From: Ktedonobacter racemifer
GTDB lineage: Bacteria; Chloroflexota; DTOL01; JACQYG01
Assembly: GCA_020723545.1 (NCBI GenBank)
Contig: DYIS01000026.1
Location: forward strand, 1-15,243
DNA: 15,243 bases
Direction of reading: 5' to 3'
Position 1 is the first letter of the stretch. Each line of letters opens with the position of its first letter. The notes beneath the pieces were generated by a model. That model was not told where the DNA came from and ran no database searches. It saw only the letters and a program-made list of their open reading frames with translations. Positions 6,610 through 13,548 of the stretch are shown piece by piece. The position numbers and the translations under genes are program-made.

Positions 6610-7506
6610 CTAGGCCAACCAACGCTCAAAGAAACCCGCTATCCGCTGACAGTAGGCCTTTCGGTCCACGAAGTAGGCCCCGGCGTGTTTGGCCCCCTCC
6701 AAGAGCCAGAGCTCTTTGGGGTCACCGGCACGGCGGTACAACGTCCTGGCCTGCTCAACCGGGACCAGGTCATCCTCCACGCCGTGGATGATCAAAACCG
6801 GTCGGGGAGCGATCTTGCCGATCTCGTCGGCGGGGCACACCCAGCTTGGCCGGAACCCGGCCCGGCGCTCCACCCACCACTCCGCCAGGTCCACGAAAGG
6901 CCAGGCCGGCAGGTGCGTCACCCGGGTGAAGTTGTGGGCAACGATGTCCTTCTGAAAGGCAAAGCCACTGTCGGCCACCACCACCCTGATCCGGGGGTCC
7001 CGGGCGGCGGCCATGACGGCCACGGCGGCGCCCATGGAATACCCAAGGACCCCAACCCGCGCCCCCGGAATCCGGAAGCAGACGTAGTCCACCGCCGCCA
7101 GCACATCCTGCACTTCCCGATAACCCATGGTCAGGTAGCGTTCTTGCTGGCTCTCCCCCTGGCCGCGCAAGTCGAGGGCGAAGACACCGAAGCCCTGGCG
7201 GCAGAGATACCCGCAGGCCCCCAGAAGTTCGGATTTCCTTCCCCGGTAGCCACTGGCCAAGATTATCACCCGATCCGTCTCCGGTCGCGGCAGGAGCCAC
7301 CCGCTGAGGCTCAGGCCGTCGCCGGAAGGGAAGCAAACCTCCTGGAACTCGATACCCATCTCCCAGGGGGTGTAGGTGTAGGTGTCCCAGTAGGTTCGGG
7401 GCAAGACTCGCGTCAACCGTCGGGCGATTGCCCAGGGGACCAGGAAAAGCAGAGTGGCCAGGGCCAGGGGGATCAGTAAGGCCAAAGCCACGAGGACGGC
7501 GATCAT
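6610..7506 (-). CDS. Alpha/beta hydrolase, membrane-anchored
   Basis: A serine hydrolase of the alpha/beta fold with unknown substrate. Residues 1-27 form a hydrophobic helix without a clear signal-peptidase site, so the enzyme is probably membrane-anchored. The nucleophile elbow is GYSMG (155-159, Ser157). The acid is most likely Asp245 in HGVEDDLVP, and the base His274 in GAKHAG. ASGYRGRKS (84-92) resembles the oxyanion-loop region, and DLRGQGES (112-119) is a typical strand-4 motif. The architecture matches the broad esterase/dipeptidyl-peptidase-like hydrolase group (COG1073 type), which is too diverse to predict a substrate. ATG 7506 lies six bases after the M20 peptidase stop with only a weak SD (GTGAG), so translation is probably coupled. 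Length is 298 residues. Confidence 0.88.
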   Translation of the reverse strand: MIAVLVALALLIPLALATLLFLVPWAIARRLTRVLPRTYWDTYTYTPWEMGIEFQEVCFPSGDGLSLSGWLLPRPETDRVIILASGYRGRKSELLGACGYLCRQGFGVFALDLRGQGESQQERYLTMGYREVQDVLAAVDYVCFRIPGARVGVLGYSMGAAVAVMAAARDPRIRVVVADSGFAFQKDIVAHNFTRVTHLPAWPFVDLAEWWVERRAGFRPSWVCPADEIGKIAPRPVLIIHGVEDDLVPVEQARTLYRRAGDPKELWLLEGAKHAGAYFVDRKAYCQRIAGFFERWLA

Positions 7507-7512
7507 GCGATC

Positions 7513-8706
7513 TCACAAAGCCCCTAGCCTCAGGGCCAGAGCCATGTTTCCTACCAATGCCTCCCTCATCTTGGCGATGGAAATGCGATCCTGATTGGTG
7601 TGGACAAAGGTCTCCTCGCCGGGGGAGAAGCCGATGGTTGGTATGCCCGCAGCGGCGGTGTGTCCGCCATCGGTGGCGAACCGCCACTTGTCTACCTTCA
7701 CCGTGTGCCCCAGGGCCCCTTGCAGGGCCTTCTGGCTCTCGGTGATCAGGGGATGGGACGCCTCCAGGACAAAGGGTGGGTGGAGAAAAGGCGACCGCTC
7801 CCGGTAGCCGGTGTAGCTCACCAGCTCCAGCTCATGCAGCGCCACCGAGGCCTGGCAGCCCGGGATCAAGGAGCCATCCAGGAGCGCTTGCAGCCGCATC
7901 TGGATGGACGTCTCGTCCTGGCCCGGCACGTTCCGCCAGTCCAGGTGCAACCAGCACCGGCCGGGGATGACGTTGGCGCTGCTCTGGTCGGTACAGTAGA
8001 GCGTGGGGGCCACCGTGGCTGGCCCTAAAAAGGCATCCTGGGCCATTGGCACCCCATTCAGGGCCTGGATAAATCTGGCCAGGACATAATGAGGGTTAGC
8101 GCCCCGGTCCGGTACACTGGCGTGGACGGACCGGCCCTTCACGGTCACCAACCACTCCATACGCCCGCGGTGTCCCCGGGCGATCTGGTTATCCGTAGCC
8201 TCGCCGATGATGACGAAATCGGGATGGACCTCTTTCACCAGGCACCGGGTTCCCAGGCCCCCCACCTCTTCCAGCACCACTGCCGCCACGTAGATCTCAC
8301 CGGCAAAGTCTCGCCCAACGCGCTTCAAGAGCCCAGCACTGAGAATCTGGGCCGCCAGGGCCCCCTTACAATCGCTGGCTCCGCGGCCCCAGAGGTACCC
8401 ATCCCTGACCACGCCTTCATGTGGTGGGTATGGCCATCCACCCGGGTCACCCGGGTCCACCTGGTCCAGGTGACAGTTGAACAACACCGCCTTGCCCGGC
8501 CGGTTCCCACGTATCACCCCGATGACGTTGCCGACCTCGTCGGTCCAGACCCGATCGTAGCCCAGGGCTTGCATCCGGTTGCGCACCAGTTCCGCCACCG
8601 CCCCTTCGTGGCCGGAGGGGCTGGGAATGCGCACCAGGGCCTGGCCAAAAGAAACGCAATCCGCAAGGGCAGCATCGGCCAGCTCAAACAGTTGATGGGT
8701 CTCCAT
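7513..8706 (-). CDS. M20 family zinc metallopeptidase / deacylase
   Basis: A 397-residue cytosolic amidohydrolase of the M20 family (ArgE/DapE/aminoacylase-1 and YgeY relatives). These hydrolyse amide bonds of N-acyl amino acids or small peptides using two zinc ions. Metal ligands are visible: H79 (CHLD, with D81 as helper), bridging D112 (GRGASDCKG), the catalytic glutamate pair E146-E147 (VLEEVGG), E169 (IGEATD) and H369 (FVHTNQD). The dimerisation (lid) domain is near 180-295, beginning GHRGRMEW and containing SVHAS. GHRGRME is, as I recall, characteristic of the YgeY-like subgroup, but no YgeY-associated selenium genes are present here. ATG 8706 has GGAGGGG a few bases upstream and overlaps the end of the DNPH1-like gene by 23 bases. 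Which acyl group is removed cannot be told from the sequence. Confidence 0.9.
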   Translation of the reverse strand: METHQLFELADAALADCVSFGQALVRIPSPSGHEGAVAELVRNRMQALGYDRVWTDEVGNVIGVIRGNRPGKAVLFNCHLDQVDPGDPGGWPYPPHEGVVRDGYLWGRGASDCKGALAAQILSAGLLKRVGRDFAGEIYVAAVVLEEVGGLGTRCLVKEVHPDFVIIGEATDNQIARGHRGRMEWLVTVKGRSVHASVPDRGANPHYVLARFIQALNGVPMAQDAFLGPATVAPTLYCTDQSSANVIPGRCWLHLDWRNVPGQDETSIQMRLQALLDGSLIPGCQASVALHELELVSYTGYRERSPFLHPPFVLEASHPLITESQKALQGALGHTVKVDKWRFATDGGHTAAAGIPTIGFSPGEETFVHTNQDRISIAKMREALVGNMALALRLGAL

Positions 8707-9163
8707 CGCCCCTCCGAAGTCGTCGCTGACCGGCCAGGAAATCGTCGATCGCCTTCAATGCGGTCTGGGTGTCGGCATAAGAGGCCGTTTGCAGGAAAAG
8801 ATTGGTATTGCCAGTGATCATCTTGGAAATAAACCGGCCCTCCTGGTGGAGGCACAGCACCGGCTTCCCCAGCCCCAGGGCGTAGCATATCTCGTAGCCG
8901 ACGCCCAGGGAGGGGGTGGACACCTCGGCCACCAGGCAATCGCTTTCCTGGATCCAGGCCACATCGCGGCAGTAGACGTATTCCGGACTCAGGCCCTCGC
9001 CGGAGGCGGAGAGCCCCGCTTCGGCCACGTGAGCCGAGGGCACCTCATGCCCAAGCCCTTGAAGGTGCTCGACGATGGTCCGATAGACTCGAGCGTATTT
9101 CCGGCCGCCGGCGATGGCGCCAGAGAAATAGATCTTCACCCTCCCCGCCTCGTCACTAGGCAC
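8684..9163 (-). CDS. DNPH1/RCL-like 2'-deoxynucleoside 5'-phosphate N-hydrolase
   Basis: The protein resembles mammalian RCL (DNPH1), which splits the N-glycosidic bond of deoxynucleoside monophosphates, within the nucleoside deoxyribosyltransferase-like superfamily (PF05014). Numbered from GTG 9163 (159 residues), it shows IYFSGAIAGGR (11-21, Tyr12 matching RCL Tyr13), D67 in CRDVAW (RCL Asp69) and AEVSTPSLGVGYE (79-91). In the last, S85 and E91 match RCL Ser87 and catalytic Glu93. RCL Arg19 aligns with Ala18, so phosphate recognition may differ. An internal GTG at 9139 would remove eight residues and has a better-placed GAGG (8-base spacer), so the true protein may begin MKIYFSG. From 9163 the gene overlaps the GNAT stop by eight bases. 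A classical deoxyribosyltransferase is an alternative, but the GVGYE arrangement favours the hydrolase. Confidence 0.83.
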   Translation of the reverse strand: MPSDEAGRVKIYFSGAIAGGRKYARVYRTIVEHLQGLGHEVPSAHVAEAGLSASGEGLSPEYVYCRDVAWIQESDCLVAEVSTPSLGVGYEICYALGLGKPVLCLHQEGRFISKMITGNTNLFLQTASYADTQTALKAIDDFLAGQRRLRRGDGDPSTV

Positions 9164-9587
9164 CCTTCTCGGTTAGTTCCTTGCCCATGCTGAGGATCTC
9201 GGAAGCCAGGCTGTAGCCGAGCTTCTGGTAGAACCCCTGGGCAGCCACATTGTCGCGGTACACCTGCAGATTGATCTTCAGGGCCCCCTTAGTCCTGAAG
9301 CGTCTCTCCAGCTCGGCCATGAGTTGGCGACCGATGCCATTTCGCTGCCGGGCCGGATCTACTGCCAGATGGTAGACCCATCCCCGCCGCCCGTCCCAGC
9401 CGCCCATCACCGCGCCGACAACTGCTCCATCATCCTCAGCCACCAGAAAAAGGTCGGGGTCTCGCTCCAGCTTCTTCCTGACCTCATCGAGGGTGTCTGA
9501 GGGCCGGATCAGCAGCCCGGCCGTTCGCCACAGCTCAAAAACGACCTGGTAGTCACGGTCTGGCTCAAACTCGCGGATTACCGGCAC
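9156..9587 (-). CDS. GNAT family N-acetyltransferase
   Basis: A single-domain acetyl-CoA-dependent N-acetyltransferase of 143 residues with unknown acceptor. Motif A is intact: the strand HLAVDP (73-78) is followed by the pyrophosphate-binding loop QRNGIGRQLM (81-90). Motif B shows NLQVYRDN (106-113) and GFYQKLGY (118-125), with Tyr120 as the likely general acid. The compact form resembles YpeA-like enzymes. The start is GTG 9587; although it overlaps the end of the amidase gene by 23 bases, a well-spaced GGAGG (6-base spacer) on the same strand supports it. The gene is second in the minus-strand operon, between an amidase and the nucleotide hydrolase. Its acceptor could be an amine released by a neighbour, but that is speculation. 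Confidence 0.9.
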   Translation of the reverse strand: MPVIREFEPDRDYQVVFELWRTAGLLIRPSDTLDEVRKKLERDPDLFLVAEDDGAVVGAVMGGWDGRRGWVYHLAVDPARQRNGIGRQLMAELERRFRTKGALKINLQVYRDNVAAQGFYQKLGYSLASEILSMGKELTEKGA

Positions 9588-10392
9588 AACTAGCCTCCAT
9601 GCCCACTATGCCCCCATATAGATCATCCCGCCGGTCAGAGAAGACCGGGATGGTCCGCCGGGCCGCCTCGATTTCGTCCAACTCGATGGTGGCGGTCAAG
9701 AACTCCTCCCGGTCGCCACCCTCCACCAGAACCTTCCCCCAGGGGTCGCTCAAAGCCGAATGTCCGCCGAAGTCCTCACCATTGCTGGAGCCAACGCGGT
9801 TGCAACCCACCACGAAAAACTGGTTCTCGATGGCCCTGGCTCGCAGGAGCGTCCGCCAGTGCTCCAGGCGTGCCTGGGGCCATTCTGCCAGGACAAAGAC
9901 CATCCTGGCTCCATCCAGGGCATAGCGGCGAAAGAGCTCGGGGAAGCGCAGGTCGTAGCATATCGCCAGGGCTGCCAAGCCAAACGGCAGATCGAATACC
10001 GGGCAGCTTTGGCCAGGGTTAAGATACTGCTCCTCGGCCATCAGGCGAAACAAATGGATTTTATCGTACCAGCCGGCCCGTTTGCCTTCCGGCGTGATGA
10101 TGGCGGCGGTGTTGTAGAATAGCCCTTCCCTCACCGATAAGAAGGAGCCGACGAGGTAGAGGCCAGAGGCTCGGGCCAGTCTGGTCGCCTCCAGGAACGC
10201 GCCCTCCTCCCATCCGGAGGCATAACTCGCTACCCTTTCCAGGTCATAGCCGGTGGACCAGAGCTCCGGCAAGACCAACACCTGGGCGCCCTTCTGCCGG
10301 GCCTGCTTTGCCATATCCTTAACCCTGGCCAGGTTGACCTCGGGTTCACCCAGGGCAATGTCCATTTGAGCCAGGGAAATAGTGAGCTGCAT
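9565..10392 (-). CDS. Nitrilase-superfamily amidase (omega-amidase-like)
   Basis: A 275-residue carbon-nitrogen hydrolase acting on C-N bonds through a Glu-Lys-Cys triad. The triad is visible: E43 in LPELWSTGYD, K111 in YDKIHLF and C145 in ICYDLRFPEL. The short single-domain form, with no glutamine-binding or acyltransferase fusion, and the IHLF and ICYDLRFPEL segments, place it near the Nit2/YafV omega-amidases, which hydrolyse 2-oxoglutaramate or 2-oxosuccinamate. A different small amide is equally possible. The C-terminal RRDDLYGG is a usual family ending. ATG 10392 has AGGAG four bases upstream, and a strong promoter lies about 48 bases further up. This is the first gene of the six-gene minus-strand operon, divergent from hypF. 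Confidence 0.9.
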   Translation of the reverse strand: MQLTISLAQMDIALGEPEVNLARVKDMAKQARQKGAQVLVLPELWSTGYDLERVASYASGWEEGAFLEATRLARASGLYLVGSFLSVREGLFYNTAAIITPEGKRAGWYDKIHLFRLMAEEQYLNPGQSCPVFDLPFGLAALAICYDLRFPELFRRYALDGARMVFVLAEWPQARLEHWRTLLRARAIENQFFVVGCNRVGSSNGEDFGGHSALSDPWGKVLVEGGDREEFLTATIELDEIEAARRTIPVFSDRRDDLYGGIVGMEASCAGNPRV

Positions 10393-10434
10393 GACACTCC
10401 TACCGGTTTTACCAATGGCCTTCTCTTAAAAGCC

Positions 10435-10451
10435 ATAATGGTTCGCATTAT
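10435..10451. promoter_or_regulatory. Dyad over the -10 and start of the amidase operon
   Basis: ATAATG-GTTCG-CATTAT is a perfect inverted repeat with 6-base arms. It covers almost the whole -10 hexamer of the minus-strand promoter (10447-10452) and the likely transcription start near 10440. A protein bound here would block the amidase operon, so it is a candidate operator. Part of the symmetry comes from the TATAAT itself, which weakens the case. Confidence 0.3.
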
Positions 10452-10475
10452 ACCTTTCGCCGCTCGGCCGGTCAA
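10447..10475 (-). promoter_or_regulatory. Promoter of the six-gene amidase-coaE operon
   Basis: Read on the minus strand: TTGACC (-35, at 10475-10470, 5 of 6 matches), a 17-base spacer, and TATAAT (-10, at 10452-10447, 6 of 6). This is the best full sigma-70 promoter in the window. It starts transcription about 48 bases before the amidase ATG and diverges from the hypF promoter 30 bases away. Confidence 0.8.
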
Positions 10476-10504
10476 GAAAGACGCGGGGTCAATGCTCCAG
10501 TTCC

Positions 10505-10533
10505 TTGTCGTAGAGCCTAGAAAATGATATGAT
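10505..10533 (+). promoter_or_regulatory. Promoter of hypF
   Basis: TTGTCG (10505-10510, 4 of 6), a 17-base spacer, then TATGAT (10528-10533, 5 of 6) preceded by TGA, making an extended -10. Transcription would begin near 10540, leaving a leader of about 24 bases with no SD before the ATG at 10564. Confidence 0.6.
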
Positions 10534-10563
10534 TGCCCCCGTTGCTTTTCACCAAGTAGAAAA

Positions 10564-12954
10564 ATGGAAGAGACATTGGATTCCAGGCTCCGGGCACGCT
10601 TGCTGATCCGAGGAGCCGTTCAAGGCGTCGGCTTCCGGCCTTTCATCCACCGGCTGGCCTCCGAGCACGCCTTGAAAGGCTGGGTGCTCAACTCCACCGA
10701 AGGCGTGGCCTGCGAGGTAGAGGGCCCTCAGGAGCAGGTGGAGCGCTTCCTCCAGGACCTCCGCCCCAAGGCTCCACCCCTGGCGGTCATCGAGCATCTG
10801 GAGGCGAGCTTTCTCCCGCCCGTCGGCTACACCTCCTTCGACATCCAGCCCAGCCGTGAGGCTCTTAGCCAGTTCGTGCTGATCTCGCCGGACATCGCCG
10901 TCTGCCCGGATTGCCTGAGGGAGATGCGGGACCCTAGCGACCGGCGGCACGTCTACCCCTTCACCAACTGCACCAACTGTGGCCCTCGCTTCACCATCGT
11001 GGAGAATATCCCCTACGACCGCCCTAGGACCACCATGAAAGCCTTTGCCATGTGCCAGGACTGCCAGAGGGAATATCACGACCCCGGCGACCGGCGCTTC
11101 CACGCCCAACCCATTGCCTGCCCCGTCTGCGGGCCAATGGTGTGGCTGATACCGGGCGATGAGGGACGCGCGGCAAGCAACTCCTTTGCTGGTCAAGAAG
11201 CCTCAGCCACCGGGCCAGCAGCCATCGTTACGACCAGGAAACTGCTTTACCAGGGGGCCATAGTGGCCATCAAAGGGCTGGGAGGCTTTCACCTGGCCTG
11301 TGATGCCACGAGCCCGGTAGCGGTAGAAAAGCTTCGGGAGCGTAAGCAGCGGGTGGACAAGCCTTTTGCCATAATGTCGTCAGACGCTCGGGCGGTGGCT
11401 TCATACTGTCACCTGGCCCCTGGAGAGCAGCAGCTTCTGGAGTCTCCCCAGCGGCCTATCGTGCTGTTGAGACGCCAGGAGGGTGCCCCGATAGCCCAGG
11501 CGGTGGCGCCCAATAACCGCTACCTGGGCGTGATGCTGCCCTACACCCCACTTCACCATCTGCTTTTCTCCGAGGAAGGTAACAGGCCAATGGGGCGGTG
11601 GCCCCTGGCACTGGTGATGACCAGCGGGAATAGGAGTGAGGAGCCCATCGCCAAAGACAACGGCGCAGCCCTGGAGCAACTGGCTCCCCTGGCCGATTAC
11701 TTTTTGCTGCACGACCGGGATATCCACGTGCGCTGCGATGACTCGGTCACGCGTCTTTTCCAAGGCAAGGAGGCTATAATCCGGCGCTCCCGGGGCTATG
11801 CGCCGTTCCCGGTGCGCCTGGACTTCCCGTTACAAGAGATCCTGGCCTGTGGCGGTGAGTTGAAGAACACCTTCTGCCTCACCAGAGACAATTACGCTTT
11901 CCTGAGCCAGCACATCGGCGACCTAGAAAATCTCGAAACGCTAGAGAGCTTTGAATCCAACATCGAGCACTTTAAGAGGCTGTTCCGGATAGAGCCAAAG
12001 ATTGTGGCCCATGACCTCCACCCCGACTACCTGTCTACAAAATACGCCCAGGAGCTTGCCTCCAACCACTGTGCTCAGAGCACCGGCCCAGAGGTCAGGC
12101 TCATCCCGGTGCAACACCACCACGCCCACATGGCCAGCGTCATGGCGGAGAATGCGCTGAATGAGACCGTCATCGGGGTTTCCTTCGACGGCACTGGCTA
12201 CGGCACCGACGGCGCTATCTGGGGCGGCGAGTTCCTGGTGGGCGACTATCGAGGCTTTCACCGCGCGGCCCACCTGAAATATGTCCCCCTGCCGGGCGGC
12301 ACTGCGGCCATCAAGAGGCCCTACCGCATGGCCCTGAGCCACCTGTTCAACGCCCTGGGGCCAGATGCTTTTAGCATCCACCTGCCTATTTGGGAGCAAC
12401 CGGAGCCCCTGGAGCAGGCCGTGCTCAGAAGGCAGATCGAGACTGGCCTGGGCTCTCCGCCTACCTCCAGCATGGGCCTCCTCTTCGACGCGGTGTCCTC
12501 CTTGCTGGGCATCAGGCAGGTCATCAACTACGAGGGCCAGGCAGCCATAGAGCTGGAGATGGTCGCCCAGGAGGGCCTTGAGGAATCCTACGAGTTTGCC
12601 ATCGAGGAGTCAGGGGTTAAAGGTCATGGGTCGCTCATCGATGCCGCTCCACTGTTTCGAGACCTGATTGCTGATATCGAGGCCGGGGCCGCGACCGGCG
12701 TGATTTCAGCCCGATTTCACCGTAGCATTGCGGAGATGATCGCTACAGTTTGTGGTATAATTCGTAAGCGCCACGGGCTGAATAAGGTTGTGCTCAGTGG
12801 CGGGGTCTTTCAAAACGTGTATCTGTTGCTCCAGGCGCTGCGGTGTCTGGAGCAGGCTGGGTTTGAGGCCTACGTCCACCACCTGGTCCCGGCCAACGAC
12901 GGCGGCATCTCACTGGGCCAGGCGCTGGTGGCCAATGCGGTGGCCGAGATCTAG
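10564..12954 (+). CDS. hypF: Carbamoyltransferase HypF, [NiFe]-hydrogenase maturation
   Basis: HypF uses carbamoyl phosphate and ATP to carbamoylate the C-terminal cysteine of HypE, the source of the cyanide ligands of the [NiFe] site. At 796 residues it is complete. The acylphosphatase domain comes first, with GVGFRPF (Arg25) and Asn43. Two zinc fingers follow, each C-x2-C-x18-C-x2-C (C114, C117, C136, C139 and C164, C167, C186, C189). A YrdC-like adenylation domain (about 220-390) contains KGLGGFHLACDA, VMTSGNRSEEP and HVRCDDS. The Kae1/TobZ-like carbamoyltransferase domain begins near GGELKNTF and has the HHHAH metal motif (518-522) and FDGTGYGTDGAIWGG. The linker between the second finger and YrdC is a little long. 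The ATG at 10564 lacks an SD. The gene heads a hyp cluster and diverges from the amidase operon. Confidence 0.97.
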   Translation: MEETLDSRLRARLLIRGAVQGVGFRPFIHRLASEHALKGWVLNSTEGVACEVEGPQEQVERFLQDLRPKAPPLAVIEHLEASFLPPVGYTSFDIQPSREALSQFVLISPDIAVCPDCLREMRDPSDRRHVYPFTNCTNCGPRFTIVENIPYDRPRTTMKAFAMCQDCQREYHDPGDRRFHAQPIACPVCGPMVWLIPGDEGRAASNSFAGQEASATGPAAIVTTRKLLYQGAIVAIKGLGGFHLACDATSPVAVEKLRERKQRVDKPFAIMSSDARAVASYCHLAPGEQQLLESPQRPIVLLRRQEGAPIAQAVAPNNRYLGVMLPYTPLHHLLFSEEGNRPMGRWPLALVMTSGNRSEEPIAKDNGAALEQLAPLADYFLLHDRDIHVRCDDSVTRLFQGKEAIIRRSRGYAPFPVRLDFPLQEILACGGELKNTFCLTRDNYAFLSQHIGDLENLETLESFESNIEHFKRLFRIEPKIVAHDLHPDYLSTKYAQELASNHCAQSTGPEVRLIPVQHHHAHMASVMAENALNETVIGVSFDGTGYGTDGAIWGGEFLVGDYRGFHRAAHLKYVPLPGGTAAIKRPYRMALSHLFNALGPDAFSIHLPIWEQPEPLEQAVLRRQIETGLGSPPTSSMGLLFDAVSSLLGIRQVINYEGQAAIELEMVAQEGLEESYEFAIEESGVKGHGSLIDAAPLFRDLIADIEAGAATGVISARFHRSIAEMIATVCGIIRKRHGLNKVVLSGGVFQNVYLLLQALRCLEQAGFEAYVHHLVPANDGGISLGQALVANAVAEI
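12753..12761 (+). promoter_or_regulatory. Possible internal extended -10 promoter near the hypF 3' end
   Basis: TGGTATAAT, the full extended -10 consensus, lies inside the hypF coding sequence (codons for C-G-I-I). The 13-base string TTTGTGGTATAAT (12749-12761) is identical to the gdhA promoter core at 138-150. No -35 is evident. If active, it would transcribe the two acetyltransferase genes, hypC and hypD apart from hypF. Confidence 0.35.
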
Positions 12955-12961
12955 CTTTCTT

Positions 12962-12989
12962 TGCTGGTAAAAAATATTTACTGGTAGAG
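12962..12989 (+). repeat. Pair of CTGGTA direct repeats between hypF and the GNAT gene
   Basis: TGCTGGTAAAA (12962-12972) and TACTGGTAGAG (12979-12989) are imperfect direct repeats 17 bases apart. The sequence between them also forms the small dyad GTAAA-AAATA-TTTAC (12967-12981). Close copies, TACTGGTAAAG (56-66) and TACTGGCAAAG (180-190), flank the gdhA promoter. The AT-rich patch stands out from the GC-rich surroundings and might be a regulatory site. No good promoter or terminator is evident in this 75-base gap. Confidence 0.3.
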
Positions 12990-13029
12990 ACTACGGGACC
13001 AGGCAAAAACAGAGTGATGGGGGTTGGGG

Positions 13030-13539
13030 ATGCCCAACATTGAAGGCCAGGTGCTCGTCAGGCCGGCCACCCTGGAAGATGTTCCGGCCATCGTGGCCAT
13101 CTGGGAGACAGTGGTGGCGGAGCGCAAATACACCGCTGTGGACACTCCGTTCACGTGGGAAGAGGAGCGGGCCTACATCTCATCGCTCTCAGCACGTGAG
13201 ATCATCTACGTGGCCGAAGTGGCCGGCCAGGTAGTGGGGTTCCAGTCCCTGGATGGCTGGGTCAAATACACCCACAGCATGGACCACGTGGGGCAGATGG
13301 GCACCTTTCTCCTGCCCGCGTTCCGAGGTCGCGGCATCGGTCACCGGCTGACTCAGGCCACCCTGGACTTTGCCCGGCGCCACGGCTACGAGAAGATCCT
13401 CATCTACGTCCGGCAAGGAAATACCGAGGCCCAGGCCTTCTACGCCAGCCTGGGCTTCGTCCCATGCGGGAAGCTAAGTCGGCAGGTCAAGATCGACGGC
13501 CAATACGACGACGAGATCTTCATGGAGTTGTTCCTCTAG
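13030..13539 (+). CDS. GNAT family N-acetyltransferase inside the hyp cluster
   Basis: A 169-residue single-domain acetyltransferase with unknown acceptor. It begins VLVRPATLEDVPAI (8-21), the usual first strand and helix of the fold. It continues with the strand-4 region GQMGTFLLP (88-96) and the intact pyrophosphate loop FRGRGIGHRL (98-107). Motif B follows: YVRQGN (126-131) and AFYASLGF (136-143), with Tyr138 as a candidate acid. The tail (DGQYDDEIFMELFL) resembles acetyltransferases acting on small amines or amino acids. ATG 13030 is used because it fits the fold; the TTG at 13024 would add two residues. The upstream G-rich stretch (GATGGGGG) is a poor SD. It sits 75 bases after hypF and 9 bases before the next GNAT gene, on the hyp transcript. 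Confidence 0.88.
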   Translation: MPNIEGQVLVRPATLEDVPAIVAIWETVVAERKYTAVDTPFTWEEERAYISSLSAREIIYVAEVAGQVVGFQSLDGWVKYTHSMDHVGQMGTFLLPAFRGRGIGHRLTQATLDFARRHGYEKILIYVRQGNTEAQAFYASLGFVPCGKLSRQVKIDGQYDDEIFMELFL

Positions 13540-13548
13540 GAGCGCCAG

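Noticed and set aside
6079..7479. Long plus-strand open frame (466 codons) opposite coaE and the alpha/beta hydrolase
   Set aside because: It is antisense to two genes with intact catalytic motifs. Its product is low-complexity (Pro, Gly, Arg, His rich), as expected from GC-rich codon shadowing.
11775..11780. TATAAT inside hypF as another internal promoter
   Set aside because: It lacks the TGn extension and any -35 hexamer, and it simply reads as Ala-Ile-Ile codons.
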